Assembly: GCF_022539315.1 (NCBI RefSeq)
Contig: NC_066314.1
Location: 45,073,180 to 45,137,179 of the forward strand
Length of the DNA: 64,000 nucleotides
From: Serinus canaria
Lineage: Eukaryota; Chordata; Aves; Passeriformes; Fringillidae
Direction: 5' to 3'
Position 1 is the stretch's first letter. Each line of letters starts with the position of its first letter. The position numbers and the translations under genes were made by a program. Of the stretch, positions 11,882 to 24,178 are shown one piece after another. Under the pieces are notes generated by a model. It worked only from the letters and a program-made list of their open reading frames with translations. It had not been told where the DNA came from and did no database searches.

Positions 11882-12150
11882 TCACCGCGGCTCGGTGCGG
11901 TCCCGGCTGCGGCGGGCGGGAGCTGCCGCGGCGCCTCCCCCGGCCCCCGCCGTTACTATGGATATGGGCCCCGCGCGCCCCCGCGCACTCCGCGCGGGCG
12001 GGGCGCTCCCGCGCGGCGCCGCTGCCCCGGGCCTGGCGGGGGCCGCCGAGCGGAGCCGGGGCGGCGCGGGGACCGGGGGAGCCGCCGGCGAAACTCCGTC
12101 CCCGCCGCCGGCTGGCGAACGCTTTGCCTTGTTCCCTTGGCAGAACCACC

Positions 12151-12180
12151 TTTTTTTTCCTTTTTTTTTTTTTTTTTTTT
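12151..12180. repeat. Poly-T tract at the island edge
   Basis: T8, then CC, then T20 (12,161-12,180) directly at the right edge of the CpG island. It could be a simple low-complexity tract, or on the minus strand an A-tract that favours nucleosome depletion upstream of a leftward gene. There are no flanking features of a retrogene. Confidence 0.7.
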
Positions 12181-14979
12181 AACACGAGTGTCTACATAAA
12201 TCACATCCGAGCTCGAATTCCTGCGTTAATAGGAACAAATAAGCATCCCACGGGATTATTTACTTCAGTGACTGCATCCCGTTAAGCAGCACCCGCGCCG
12301 CCTAATAAATGAAATAAAATACAAAAGATAATGCCCCTATAATTTAACTTTACAAAATGTCAGAAGACAGAGTTGCACTTTCAGTCCCCCATGGTGGCTC
12401 TTATCTCTTACTCTGCCTCCCTGAGGAAGTTACACACTTGATGGCTGAGCACATTATCTGACAAGCTCAGCCGGTGGAGACTGGAAGAAACATTTTACCA
12501 GGTCAAAAAATTTTACTCAGTTACAGCAGGTGAATTGATGGGGAGGATGTGGTTAGTAATGCCTGCTGCATTTCTCCAGCCCGCTCCCGGCATATCTATC
12601 CAAAACATCAGCCAGGCAGGTGCCTCAGGCCCCAATCCTGCCTTTGGAGGCTTTCTCTCTTCCGTGAAATAAAATCCTTAATAAAGAACTGGAAGAAAAA
12701 CTAAGTGTTTCTTTCTGGGCAGCACAGCTTTACACAGACAAGCCACGGTGCTGAAATACAGTATCATTTTCAGCCCTGCAAGAAGAGCAGGGATGGATGA
12801 TGCAGTAGCTGCAGATCCAGCACACCAGCAAGGCAAACTTTCCAGGCACACAAGTTCATAGTCAGACTTCTCAGAGACCTCACACTGATTAAATGTAGAA
12901 ACCTAATTCACCAGCCCTTTGGTCTGACATGTTCGACTGCATGTGCTTATATAGAACTTCAAGCATAGATTGGCTTTGAGCACCAAAATAAATCATACTT
13001 GGGGCTCTGAGTGTATGTCCCTCAGAGCATTAATTAGGTCTCAAACTAATGCTAAGCTGCATTTTTTCCAAAGCAAGTCTTTCAAGGAGTAAACCATCCT
13101 GTTCAGAATGGTTCTCTGGGTTACAAAGAGCGCTGATAACAAGCACATAGCCACCAGCTCAGCCACTGTAGCGGGGTGGCTGCACTGACTCAGCCACAAG
13201 ATAGTGCTGACTTTGAATGCACTGCTATGTGTGTGAGTAAAGGCAGCAGTGTTTGCCTATGAATCACAGAGATCAACTGCTGATTATTTAAGAGTTGAAA
13301 GGAATGCTTAAAGTAGCAATGAAAACTCCTGGATATACAGTTTTCTATATCATAACTGATTTCATCCAATTACTCCTGCCAAAACAATGTTGGGGAACTC
13401 TAAGCATTAGCTCTAAAGCACATTTTAGAATGAGATTTGGAAAATTATTTTGATTTTAACTGAGTACTCTCTGCTTCTTTGCAGAGCTCTATTGTTTCAA
13501 TAAAATCTTATAGACACAGTCTGGTGTTTATACAGATTTGATGTAGCCCATCTGGAGAAGGACTGAGCAGAATACGAGAGTTTAGTTTCATCCTGAATCA
13601 GGAGAAAACATAAACATTTTGCAACATATACTGAACAGAATTCCAAACACTGAGTCTGGAAATATGAAAATGTCCATTTCAAAACATTTCTTTTTCATCT
13701 TTTCAAAACATGTCAATGCAGTTTAAATTTTAACGTCTAGATTGTCAGTGTCACTTTTGTTCTGACACGAACAGATCTTTTCAAAGCAGATGCTTTGGCA
13801 GCATTTCCTTCAAATGTTGAATGATGTTTATAGATTTGTCTATACTTTTTCAATACCTTGGGTCTCCACATCTCTATCCCTGCAACTAACAAGACTTTTA
13901 GCACAGTCTGAACTTGCTTTGTCCTGGATTTTGTGATCTGCATTTTTAAATTGAAATCAGATCTTTAGAATAGGTGGGATGTGATCCATTAACAAGTGTC
14001 TGAGTTAGGAGCAATAATTACGTGGAATTGCTAAGCCAGAGGAGGAACCAGTTAAGGCTGTCAGCATGAGGCCAATCTGATGATGGCATGGCATAGTGGA
14101 TGTGCCAGCCAGTTTCTCTACCTGCCATAAACTTCATTACTTCTATTGATTGTAACATATTCCAGCCCAGAGCAGCTCTCCATGAAGGAAAAAGGTGTGT
14201 AACACACAGCAAGTCCTAGGAAAGGATGAAGACTTCTAGCAAGATGGTGAAAGAAAGGACATTTTTAGACATTTAGAAGCTTAGTGAAGAGGCAAACACG
14301 AACCTGGAGTTTGTAATATTTTGATAGGGAAGATCTGTGTGATTTCACCACTAGGTACATTTCCCATTCAGCCACTCTGACCTTTTTTTTTTTTTGCCTG
14401 GCTTCCTTTCCAGCCAGCAGCACTTTCTCTAAGGCCTGACCACCACATGGCTGTGTCAGTGGTGAGTGAGCCACGTCTGCACACTGCCACTTGTAGCTGG
14501 TGCTCACCCTGCTCGTGTGATGGAGCTGAAGAGAACGCTGGCTGCTCAGCATCCTGACAGGGCCAGATAAGGAAAGACAAAAGCCAATGAAGTGAGGGAC
14601 CTGTGTCATAGCAGGAATGTACTTTGGGATACCTCTCAGTCTGTTTAGAAGATCTGTTACTATAAAGGGAGAAGAAAATTGCCTCTCTCATAGGCAAGAA
14701 CAGGCCATTTCTTCAGTTAGTGTTCTTGGGGGTGTTACAGGCTGGACTGAGATGGGTGTGAGAAGCAGAGACTCTGGACAGACTGCAGTCCTGGCTTGAG
14801 GGCCATGTGGGCCATTCTATGTTTCAGCAAGTGTGATCACTGTCTTTTCATGAAGACAGAGTAAGAATTTATTTTTGTAATGGGGATCTAGTTAGAAGAG
14901 AGAGGGATCCATTTAATGAGTTTTATCAAATATTTTTTAAGCTTCAAAATCTTAGATGTGTATGTTGAGGCCAAATTTT

Positions 14980-15024
14980 GTCAGTGATTATATGAGTGAT
15001 TATATGTCAGTGATTATATGAGTG
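14980..15024. repeat. 26-bp tandem duplication, about 1.7 copies
   Basis: GTCAGTGATTATATGAGTG occurs at 14,980-14,998 and again at 15,006-15,024, with a third GTGATTATAT core in between. This is a direct local duplication of the kind produced by replication slippage. No function is suggested. Confidence 0.85.
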
Positions 15025-17919
15025 GATCTGATCACAAATATAATTTTCTGTTCTTAGAAGTTCCCTGTGATTTTCCTTGAACTGATCAGCAAAGTATGCT
15101 GATGTGCTGATCACAGTGATCAAAGCCTGGCCCAGCCCTTCTTTTATCTGTAGATCTGTGGACCACTATGAGGAGCTGCTATGGTGGCCATGACTCTTCT
15201 AGAAATGAATTAGGCAGCTTGCTTTCTCCTTTACAGCAATGGGACAATCCTGTCCAATTGCTTGGTTTTGTTTTATTTGGTATTATTTTTTTGTGCCATT
15301 AGACATTCCTGCAAGCTTCATCCATTGTGGCTGATTTGTGGACCTGGTTCTCTTCGCTGCTGAGATGCTAGAGGCAAACTCCTAGGTGCTAAAAGCAGGA
15401 GAACAGCAGACAACATGTGATTCTCCTGCCCTGGCAGTGGCTCAGGCTGAGCAGCAGTGGTTCAACCTGGGTGTCTTCAGCAATGGCAGATGAGGAGCGT
15501 GGCTTGCTAACCAGCCCCATGGCAAAAGGCTACCATTGCTGTCTTTGAGTGAATTAAACTTATCTCACCAGCAGGGCACTATAACAAGGAAGTCTCCCAG
15601 AGAATGGCTAGAACAGGATCTGCTTTCTTATACTCAGCTGGTATCCAGATATGCCTTAAAATCAGGCACACTGGGGAATTCCTCATTGTGGAAACCACCT
15701 GTGGGCAGCAACATTCCATAGATTCTAGAAGTGAGTCACCTCCATGTGAAAGTAGCAGAAATTTCTTCTACAAATGAGATTGCAGAAATTGGATTATTTC
15801 TGGAAAAGGATCACTGTAACCTATGGCATAAAAGACAGTTTTAAATAAAGAAACCAGTTGCCACATGCATGCAGTTACTTACATGCAAGATTTCTCAGGC
15901 TTATCACCTCACTGCACATTGATGTATAAGTCAAAACAGACCTAGATTTTTAACAAAATGTCCCCTAAAAGTTATTTTTTTTTACTGACAAACAAAGCTA
16001 CATGTATTTTCACAGAAAGTGAGATCTGTTGAAACACAGGGAGAAAATCTGTTTTCTGCTTAAAATTCATTGTTAATAAACACTTGATTAGCTTCATACT
16101 GGAAGTTTTAGTCATAAAAATTAATGTCTTCTAGCAATGAAATTTATTTCTGAAAATAAGTTGAAACAGCTTCTTCTTAGTAAAATGTAGAAGTACTATA
16201 TCCTGATTCTTCAAATAATGTCTCCAAAAGTTTCTGCTCATTTACTTTCTTTCACCAGTGCTGCAAAGTCTGTGTTATAATAACTCAATTCTTTTTTCTT
16301 AGACATAAGTATTTGCTAATTGAACTGCTTTGCTGATGTCCATACTCTTACTAGTTTATAGTCTATCAAGGAGTCTAGAGAGATAAAGCAAGTTAAAATT
16401 AAATCATATTCAAGTAGAGAAGTGATCGTCATTAAAAAGCAAGATAAAATGATTGAAAATGTTTAACTGGACTGCTTTTACAATCTTTTTTCAGAGCCAT
16501 GTTGATTTTGAATTTCCTGAATTGGGACTGAGCAGATTGGCTCTATACCATAGGTTAGGAGAAGTACACATAAACATGATAACATTCAGATATTGAGTAA
16601 AGCAATTGTTTACATATGTTTACTGAGAAAGCATAACCATAACGTGAATCTAAGAGATAAACAGAATTTGAAAATGTTTGAAAATGTTACCAGTGAATCA
16701 TTCTTGCCAAAACCAGCCCCTCTAGCTGGGGTGTATAGGTGCCTGTAGCTGGGAATATACAGGTGAGAAGGCACACCCTGTGGAGAGGGAGGGTTGCAAA
16801 CAAGAATCACAGAAATTCTCTGCACTTGGTAAAATCTGCTTAGGTAATGCCCATGCTAGATAACTGGACAGAGACTGTAGCACTTGCACCAGGGCTGCAG
16901 CAAATCAGGACAAAGGGAATTCAGTAACTCAAGATAGATGGAACAGCTGTGCTGGCTTGGCTAAGGAGCAGGGACTTAGGTTCAAAGTAAGGAAGAAAAA
17001 GGAAGTTGTCATTTTTTGAACACAGAAAGGTAACAGAATGATGTTTGAAGCAGGGAAATCTCATGGGGAATTTAAGCCAGTCCTGCAAGCTGGCTTTATT
17101 TTCAGCTCTAGGTCAGCACTCAGATGATGGGATCTTGCTGTATAGGACAAACACTTCTGAAAGCTTAAATATTCTAAAAAAAAAAAAAAGTCAGGGACTA
17201 GAAAGAAATTTAGCTATCATACTACAACCAGAGCTGTCTTCATACATTTCTTTTAATTCCAATCTCAGAATAAGAAACTGAAATGCCCTGTTTCAAAATA
17301 ATCCGTAATTTATTTTGATTTTTATTCTTAAAATTGTCCAATGTTGGAGAGAATTTTCAAAGAAGATGATAAATTTGGACTGTACAGTCCCTTTGGAAAG
17401 AGCAAGCTCCAAATAAAGTTGTGTGGGCAAGCAGTTATTTTAGGAAGTAAAGAGATAACTGCAGGTATCTTCTGGAACCACTGGAGTATCTACAGGAGCT
17501 GGGCCTGTGGTGTGCTGGGGTTTGAGGAGAAATTCTCACTGGCAAACATAAATTGTGCCTTTCCCTCCCCCCTGCCCCCTCCAGACAATCTCCTAGGTCG
17601 ATAGAGAAGTGTTAATCAAAGAAATTTCATATCTGAAGAGCAACTGAATGTACACAGAGGTCTTGTCCATACAGACTCCCACAACATCTGGTTCTTGCTT
17701 GCTGAGAACTAAAAAACATCTGGGTGCCAAAGGCATGGAGTAAGTACAAATCCCCTTATCCTGCCTTTGAATGAAGTGTCAAGAATGGATCTGGTCAATT
17801 ACTGATGCTGGTGGTGCTTAAAAACATGGAATGTGCTTATGGGCATGGAATATTGGTACAGTCAGTTTCTCTGAGAGCAAAATTTCCCTAAAAGAACCAC
17901 ATTGCAACCTGAATTGAAG

Positions 17920-18005
17920 CAAAAAACCAAACCAAACCAAAACAAAACAAAAAAAAAACCAAAACAAAACAAAAACAACAAAAAAAAAAACCACACCAAA
18001 AAATC
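17920..18005. repeat. A-rich low-complexity tract (AAAAC/AAACC)n
   Basis: Degenerate runs of CAAAA and CCAAA units with A10 blocks over about 85 bp. This is simple low-complexity DNA. The opposite strand gives a spurious F/V-rich frame at 17,818-18,057 that should not be read as a membrane protein. Confidence 0.8.
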
Positions 18006-21000
18006 CACATATAAAAATAATTTCTAGAAAACTGTAGAATCTAGTTTGAATATCCATGTGGAATATTGATATGAATATGAAGTATAATCTGGTTTCAAGT
18101 AGGTTAATGGAAAGAAACAGAGAAATCTAGGAAAAGTACATGGATCCATTTTATTCTTGTGACCACAATGGTTATTCTACCTTTGACTAATTAGAAAAGA
18201 AAATGAAGAGTTGAGTGAAGATATAATCTAATGTGTGATCAGAAAGCAAAGCAATGAAAAAGAGTGAAAATCTGCTCTTAATCTTGACTAAGAAGTGTAT
18301 AAAGTGGAATAATATCTCAGAATTATAGGGCAGAATATTTGTTTCCTAGTAATGAGATAATTACCCATGGAGCCATGGAGGGGATGTATGTGAATGTTAA
18401 TGTGCATGTATTTACTGGGACAAGGGAGACAATCATGGGATATTGAAGTGAAGTAGGGAGACACCCAGATCAGCCATTTGGTGGTTTTTATTATGTAGAA
18501 AAGGAAAGCATAAAATCATAGAAGTAGCTTTGTTCTCTTATTTTTCTTGAAAATGTACAATTTTTAAAGCTTGGAAGTTAGAGAGGAAGGAATAAATGCT
18601 TCCCAAAGAGTTACAGAGAGAAGGCTACTTGAGGAAATGAATTTGGAGCTGGATGGTATAGCTAGTCCAAAAATACCATGAGATGATCAGCTTCTAACAG
18701 AAAGAAAATTTGACTTTGGAAACACAGGCAGACACATGCAGATTGTGTACCAACACTAAATACATGGCTTCAAAGATATATTTAATGTCACTGTAAGCTG
18801 CAGATAGATGTTTTAAAAAAATCTAAATACTGAATATTGGTATTGGTGTCAAAGGCCATGCTGCAAATAATCACTGTGTTGTAATGGTGGTCATATTATA
18901 TTTGAACTATTCAAATGTTAGACACAAACAGGCTATTTCTAAGACTAATCAGCATAAAATGTCTCAAGATATTACAAGCAGATTGAGAGACAGATTCTAA
19001 AGTAGAGTGATCAGAAGAAAGTTGGAAGAGAATAAAAGGATTTACAGTATGTTTACTAGGGGCTTTATGAATGTTGTGTTTTGAATGAGTAAAACAAAAT
19101 TAAATATTCCATATTAATAACTTATTTCAAAAACAACAAAAAAATTCTTTACTGTCTTTCCAAATCAATGGCTTTCTCACAGGATCTATAAGTAAGATTT
19201 CTATTTTTTCCCAGAAGAAGAAAAAGAATCCCTTAAAGTCTTTTACTACAGGACAGGATTCCTTCTGAACAAGTACCATGGTGAATCAGAGGAATGAGCA
19301 AACTACAAACTATTATAAAATGTATCTATGAATACTGATCCCACATGAAAATGAATGGAATGGTTTGAACTACAATGCTACTATTTTGTTTTTGCCTGAG
19401 AATTCAAAACAAATGTCTGTCTATGACCATAAATGTGGACATACTATACATGCAGATTGTGTTCTGTAAACATTTTCAGAATACTTTCTCCATTAAATAT
19501 TTTTGGATTTCAGTTTCTTGCCATGAATCAATTAAAAGACATTTCAAAGTTATAGAATATTCACTGAATGAAATTCTTAATATTTATTATTTTAAGAAAA
19601 AAATTAAAATTTTAGGCATTAGTCAAAGACAAACCCACATTAATGATTCAGAAAATTCCTATCTTTTATGGCCAGAAGGTATTGCTACATAAAAAATGCA
19701 AAGCAAAGGTACAATGACCTTTAGTTCTCTCCCCAGGATCAAACATAAATTTATCCTATATTAATATTTCACATGGCTACAAAAGAGAGAAATGTGTTCT
19801 TTTTCTGTATGAAGATGCAGGAATGTCAGACTAAGCCAATTTATGGCTAGGGGCAGGACCTGAGGAAGCTCTCTGCCACCCCAGGAAGGACAACACCACA
19901 CACTCCTCCTGGGCTCAGCAGAACAACATCAGCTCTGCTCTCCTGTGGTCACACCTGGCTGACCTGGGAGGGAATTTCAGCATTCTCATGGCTACTGCAT
20001 CTCTTAACATCTCTCCTAATTTCTCCCCTAAATTGGCCTCTTCCTCCCCCTTGTTTGCAGGGTTCCCTTTGGGCCCAGAGGTTATTTTTCATCCACTCTG
20101 GAAAAGCACAAGGCAAACACTGAGCAAGGAGGCAAGGCAGTACTCGACAGTGATTAAAGACCAGAGAATGGTCGGGGGATGCAGCATTTAAAAGGATGTG
20201 CTCTGGCCAAGCAAGCTGAGTAGACTGGAGCTGAACAGAGGTGTTTGGAAAACAAGACCTGTGTGGAATTATGCAGCCAAGCAATTTCCATCTGGAGCAA
20301 AATGAGATGACAAGAACTGTCTGCGAATAATGAAAGGCATGTCACAAAGTAGGGCATATTTTTTGATTAATCAAAGAAGACTGAGGAACTCATTGAACAT
20401 GCAGAGGGGAAAATTTAGGTTACACATTAGGAAAGGCTGTGTAAGATTTGAACAAATAAGAATTCATATGCAAACCAGAGTGTGCCATCACTGGCTTAAA
20501 GTGAAACACCGTTCGAGAAGTCTTATTTTCTTTGGGGTTGTTTAGAAATAATTAAATAAACTCTGTGCTTTATGAGAGAATGTAGCAGGTGACCCCTAGA
20601 GGTCATCTCAAGACTGAGCAACTCTGCAGCTGCAATCGCCTCTGGCTTTTGTAACAGGCAACAAAACCATGAAACTGATTAACACCTTTGTGCTTTACAC
20701 AGTAACACTGTACTTTAACCACCCTCTGGGTAATTCAGACATCTTCATACTACCTATGAAAACCATTAATTTTCATAAATGGTTTGGTTGAAATACTGTT
20801 AGATTAAGGATGTTGGTGTAACCTTATAATATAAACAGAAAGTGGTGATGGATGGGCATGAGTGAATAAAAGCAGACTGAAAAGCCTGACTATGAAAGAA
20901 TAAATTTTGTTTTGTCAGTAGCAACGTTCTCAAGGCTGCTGTAGAAATCAAATCTAAAGTGTTATAACATAGAATTGTGCATGACAGTGACTACTTGGTC

Positions 21001-24000
21001 CCCAGTGTTATAATTTGCATTGTGGGGAGACAATCACTGCCAGCATGGTGCAAAGTCCAGTGCCTCACAAAGGACTTTGGATGTTGCATATTTTCATCCA
21101 TTAAAAAAAATATTTCCAAGAAAGGAATTTTTTTCTCTCTTCCATTTCATAATCCTGCATTTGGAGATCTTCCAAATGTCTTTCTTATTTCTAATGAGCT
21201 TTTGTGGACAATGGGACTACACTTTTTTCTTTCTAAAAGAAAAAAGTTTGTTCCTCCCAACTCTGTATTAGTCAGTGGCAATTTTAGCAATCACATTTTT
21301 GTCAAGGTAAAATCTTATAGATGCTTCAACTCATTATTTTAAAAAAGCATTCATAATTGCCTATTCAAATTATTTCTTGAATTTAGCATGGTATTCTGCA
21401 AAGGCCAGAAGGGCTGTTAATTAGTTTTTAATTAAGCTGAATGTGATAGCTTTTATGCATATTTTTCCAGCATTACATTGTAAGTATGCTTGGTACATCC
21501 ATCAGTAGGAAAGCAGAAAGGGTCTCAGTGACAAAACTCTGTCAGTAAATGAAGATGTGTCATAATTCTCTATCCATTCATTTATGACAGGGCAAATGGG
21601 TGTAGTGGAGGGAGGATTGTTTAGAAAATTCAGTTGACTGCCTCAAGGGAGACATAAGCAAGGCAGCCCAACCAGGCCATTTTAGATTTTTGTTATCAAA
21701 CTTCTGCCAGCTTTTAATGCCAGTATTTTATATACATAATGTTTTCATACAGTATCTGTATTGATGACATCAATACATAATCAACTACAAACTCCAAGTA
21801 CAAGCACAGAAAAATATAACTCATTGGTAATCCATGCTTCTGGAAAATTTAGCTGGAAATATTTTTGGTTCAAAAGCCTGAACTCTACCCACAACTTTGG
21901 GGTTCAACACAGCCTCCCCTAGAGCAGCCCAATGGGTTTGAGTTTCTCTCATCCATTCTGTTTCTTTCATGTTGTTTCAGGCAAAATACCAGCAAGATGG
22001 AGCATGTTCCTGAATGGATACTGCTTTTTTTTTTTTTTTTTTGGGTAGTCAGCAGAATCTGGGCAGGCCAGAAAGAGACCCTGATTACTTTTTTTTTTCC
22101 TTTGATAGTGCATAATTTTGAAAGTTATTTTTCATTAGAATATGGGAATATTCACTCATTACAATCTATAAAGCAATGGCAGGTGGTGATAGTGAAATGA
22201 GAGCTTTCAGGGTGTCAAAAAAGGTAGCTCTAAGATAATCACCATTTTCAAGTTGTTTTCCAATCTGGTGCAAGAAATCAAGCAGCTTACTAGTGATACA
22301 GGCAGTTTTGGAGTTTGAGAAAAAAACCTATACTTTGTAACATTTAAATAATGGATATATCAACAGGTATTTACTCACCAAAGCACCACATTCTATCAAA
22401 TAAATTCCATATTTTAGAGGCCAAAGTCAATTTTAATAATATATTTTCTTCAGCTAAAATAACCTATTAAAGGCAATCCTAAACAGACATATTGGGGGGC
22501 TCAAATAGAAAACTTTAATGACATTTGTAATGCTTTCAAACTTGGAACTAATTTTTTATCATTCTTTCTCAAGGTACCTTGCATTTTTTCTACATGCACA
22601 GTACTGGAGATCTCAGCAAATGAAGAATACTGGAATCACAGACCAGAATATAATTATTCTTTACTAATCTGGAATAGTATAGTGATTATAGTGGCAAGGG
22701 GGCCATGCTACTGGAGCAACCTACCAGAGTGTAGGTATGAAATTATTCAAAAGCAAAACACTTCAGACTGAGCCTAGAGAGGAACAGAGTCTTCTGGATA
22801 AAAATAGAGTGGAAAATATGCTAATGGTTCTGTAAAGATGCTCAGTCTGGTTTTGGTAGACAATTAGGTGAAAATAACTTGTTCCTACAAAACTACTTAT
22901 TTTCTTCTTTGCTTTTCTTTAGAAGCTATTGCTCTCTTGGGATATTGTAGGAATTAATTAAACTTTACTATTTTTGAATACAGTTCTATAAAAACACAAA
23001 CTGTTGCACTTTCTGTAATTATTTTTTGTTATCCAATGCTGCATAACCAGCAGCTGCATAAATCAACATCTCTAAATTTTCTCTCCCTTGTGTTAGCAGC
23101 AGGTGATTCAGTGGTCATTGGAATGAAATATTATTGGGTGAAAGAAAATTCAGGGTAACTTCTGACACCAGTATGTTCAAAGCTAACTGTAATAGCTCAA
23201 TTCCAGAATTAGAGTTCTCATATGGAAAACTTCTGCTGAAGTTTTAAAGATGTGAAATGAAGTATCTTCCCTTACCTCTTTTAGATGAATGGAAGCACAG
23301 TTATCTTTTAAACTTGAAAAAAACTAATTTGCTACTCTGTATTTTTCATATGCCAGGAGAAAAATTAAGTTTGTTTTCCACCTTTCCCTGTATTCTTTGG
23401 TAACTATATTACACAACTGTCTAGTGGCAGATTTCACACATTTCTCTAGACAGGCCTATTTCCAAACATGCAAAAAAACCTCCAAATCTGTAACCAAATA
23501 AAACAGCCTTTTGTATTTCAGTGACATGCCAGTATATTTACAGCTACCTAGCTATTGTATTGAGTGGAAAAAGAAATAAAGAAAAGGGTGACAGCCTCAG
23601 GATAAGATTCTGTCTTAATGAAAAATGTGTGGTCAGCAAGGAATGCTTTGAATTAGGTCTTAAGCAGAAAGAGCAGCAGCAAGGGCTGGTACCATCCCCT
23701 GACTCCAAGCTCTGAGCAAAGACTTGCCAAGAGCAAGAGGTCCAGGCTGGGCCTGGATGGTCTCCATGAACCAGAGGAATGACCTTCCAGGAAGGAAATA
23801 ATCCCAAAAGAGAAACTGGATGATTCATTTTCATGGAAATATTGTGGTTTATCAGATTTGGATAAACAAAGGCAGACACAGCAAACATCTGATGTTCTTC
23901 TTCTCCATGCAAGACTGCTGAGGAAAAAATTCTTCAGATCAGTCAAGAAATTGCTGTTATGGTTCTCCAGTGAAGACCAGGTTTGAGATAAGAAAGGAAG

Positions 24001-24084
24001 AGAATCTTCCACTGAGAAGGAATGACCAGTAAGATGTTTCCCTGAAAAAGAAGTTCCTGATCCTGACAGAAAGCTGGATCAGTA

Positions 24085-24178
24085 GAACATTTTGTGTACT
24101 AGTAGTGATTTGATTTAATCAAGTAAGACATTTTGTGTAGTAACAGACATTTTTTGTGTAGTAAGACATTTCATGTGT
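24085..24178. repeat. Degenerate minisatellite, about 4 copies
   Basis: Four imperfect copies of a unit close to AGACATTTTGTGTAGTA lie near 24,085, 24,126, 24,145 and 24,164. Copies differ by small substitutions and T-run length, and the first is separated from the rest by about 20 bp. It looks like an old local duplication; no family is recognised. Confidence 0.7.

Larger units (their letters stand above)
10850..12130. promoter_or_regulatory. CpG island promoter with first exon(s), gene unidentified
   Basis: About 1.3 kb of very GC-rich, CpG-dense sequence in a CpG-poor window, with many GC-box (Sp1-type) motifs such as 'gggcgggcggggc' near 11,099, 'ggcggggcgggggcgg' near 11,466 and 'gaggggcggagc' near 11,849. 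No TATA box is evident. In vertebrates such islands mark promoters of broadly expressed or developmental genes. Good splice donors occur on both strands: plus at 11,671/11,672; minus at 11,547/11,546, 11,886/11,885 and 11,160/11,159. Direction therefore cannot be settled and divergent transcription is possible. Open frames here are long only because stop codons are rare in GC-rich DNA; none resembles a known N-terminus. Confidence 0.88.

Noticed and set aside
11940..11965. Possible X-box (RFX-type) element around GTTACTATGGATAT
   Set aside because: Only the left half and the ATGG centre fit the consensus; the right half lacks the required AAC. Too weak to call.
11634..12185. 183-codon minus frame starting with a lysine run
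   Set aside because: The start is the complement of the T20 tract and the rest is R/P/G/A-rich translation of CpG-island DNA. Not a credible protein.
11672..12199. 175-codon plus frame in the CpG island
   Set aside because: The ATG overlaps the splice donor at 11,672 and the product is low-complexity, ending in polyphenylalanine from the T-tract.
17818..18057. F/V-rich frame resembling a membrane protein (minus)
   Set aside because: Complement of the A-rich low-complexity tract.
20400..20450. Possible ancient CR1 fragment ('aaatttaggttacacattaggaaa')
   Set aside because: Resembles a short internal CR1 string, but flanks do not extend it and there is no tail. Too short to support.
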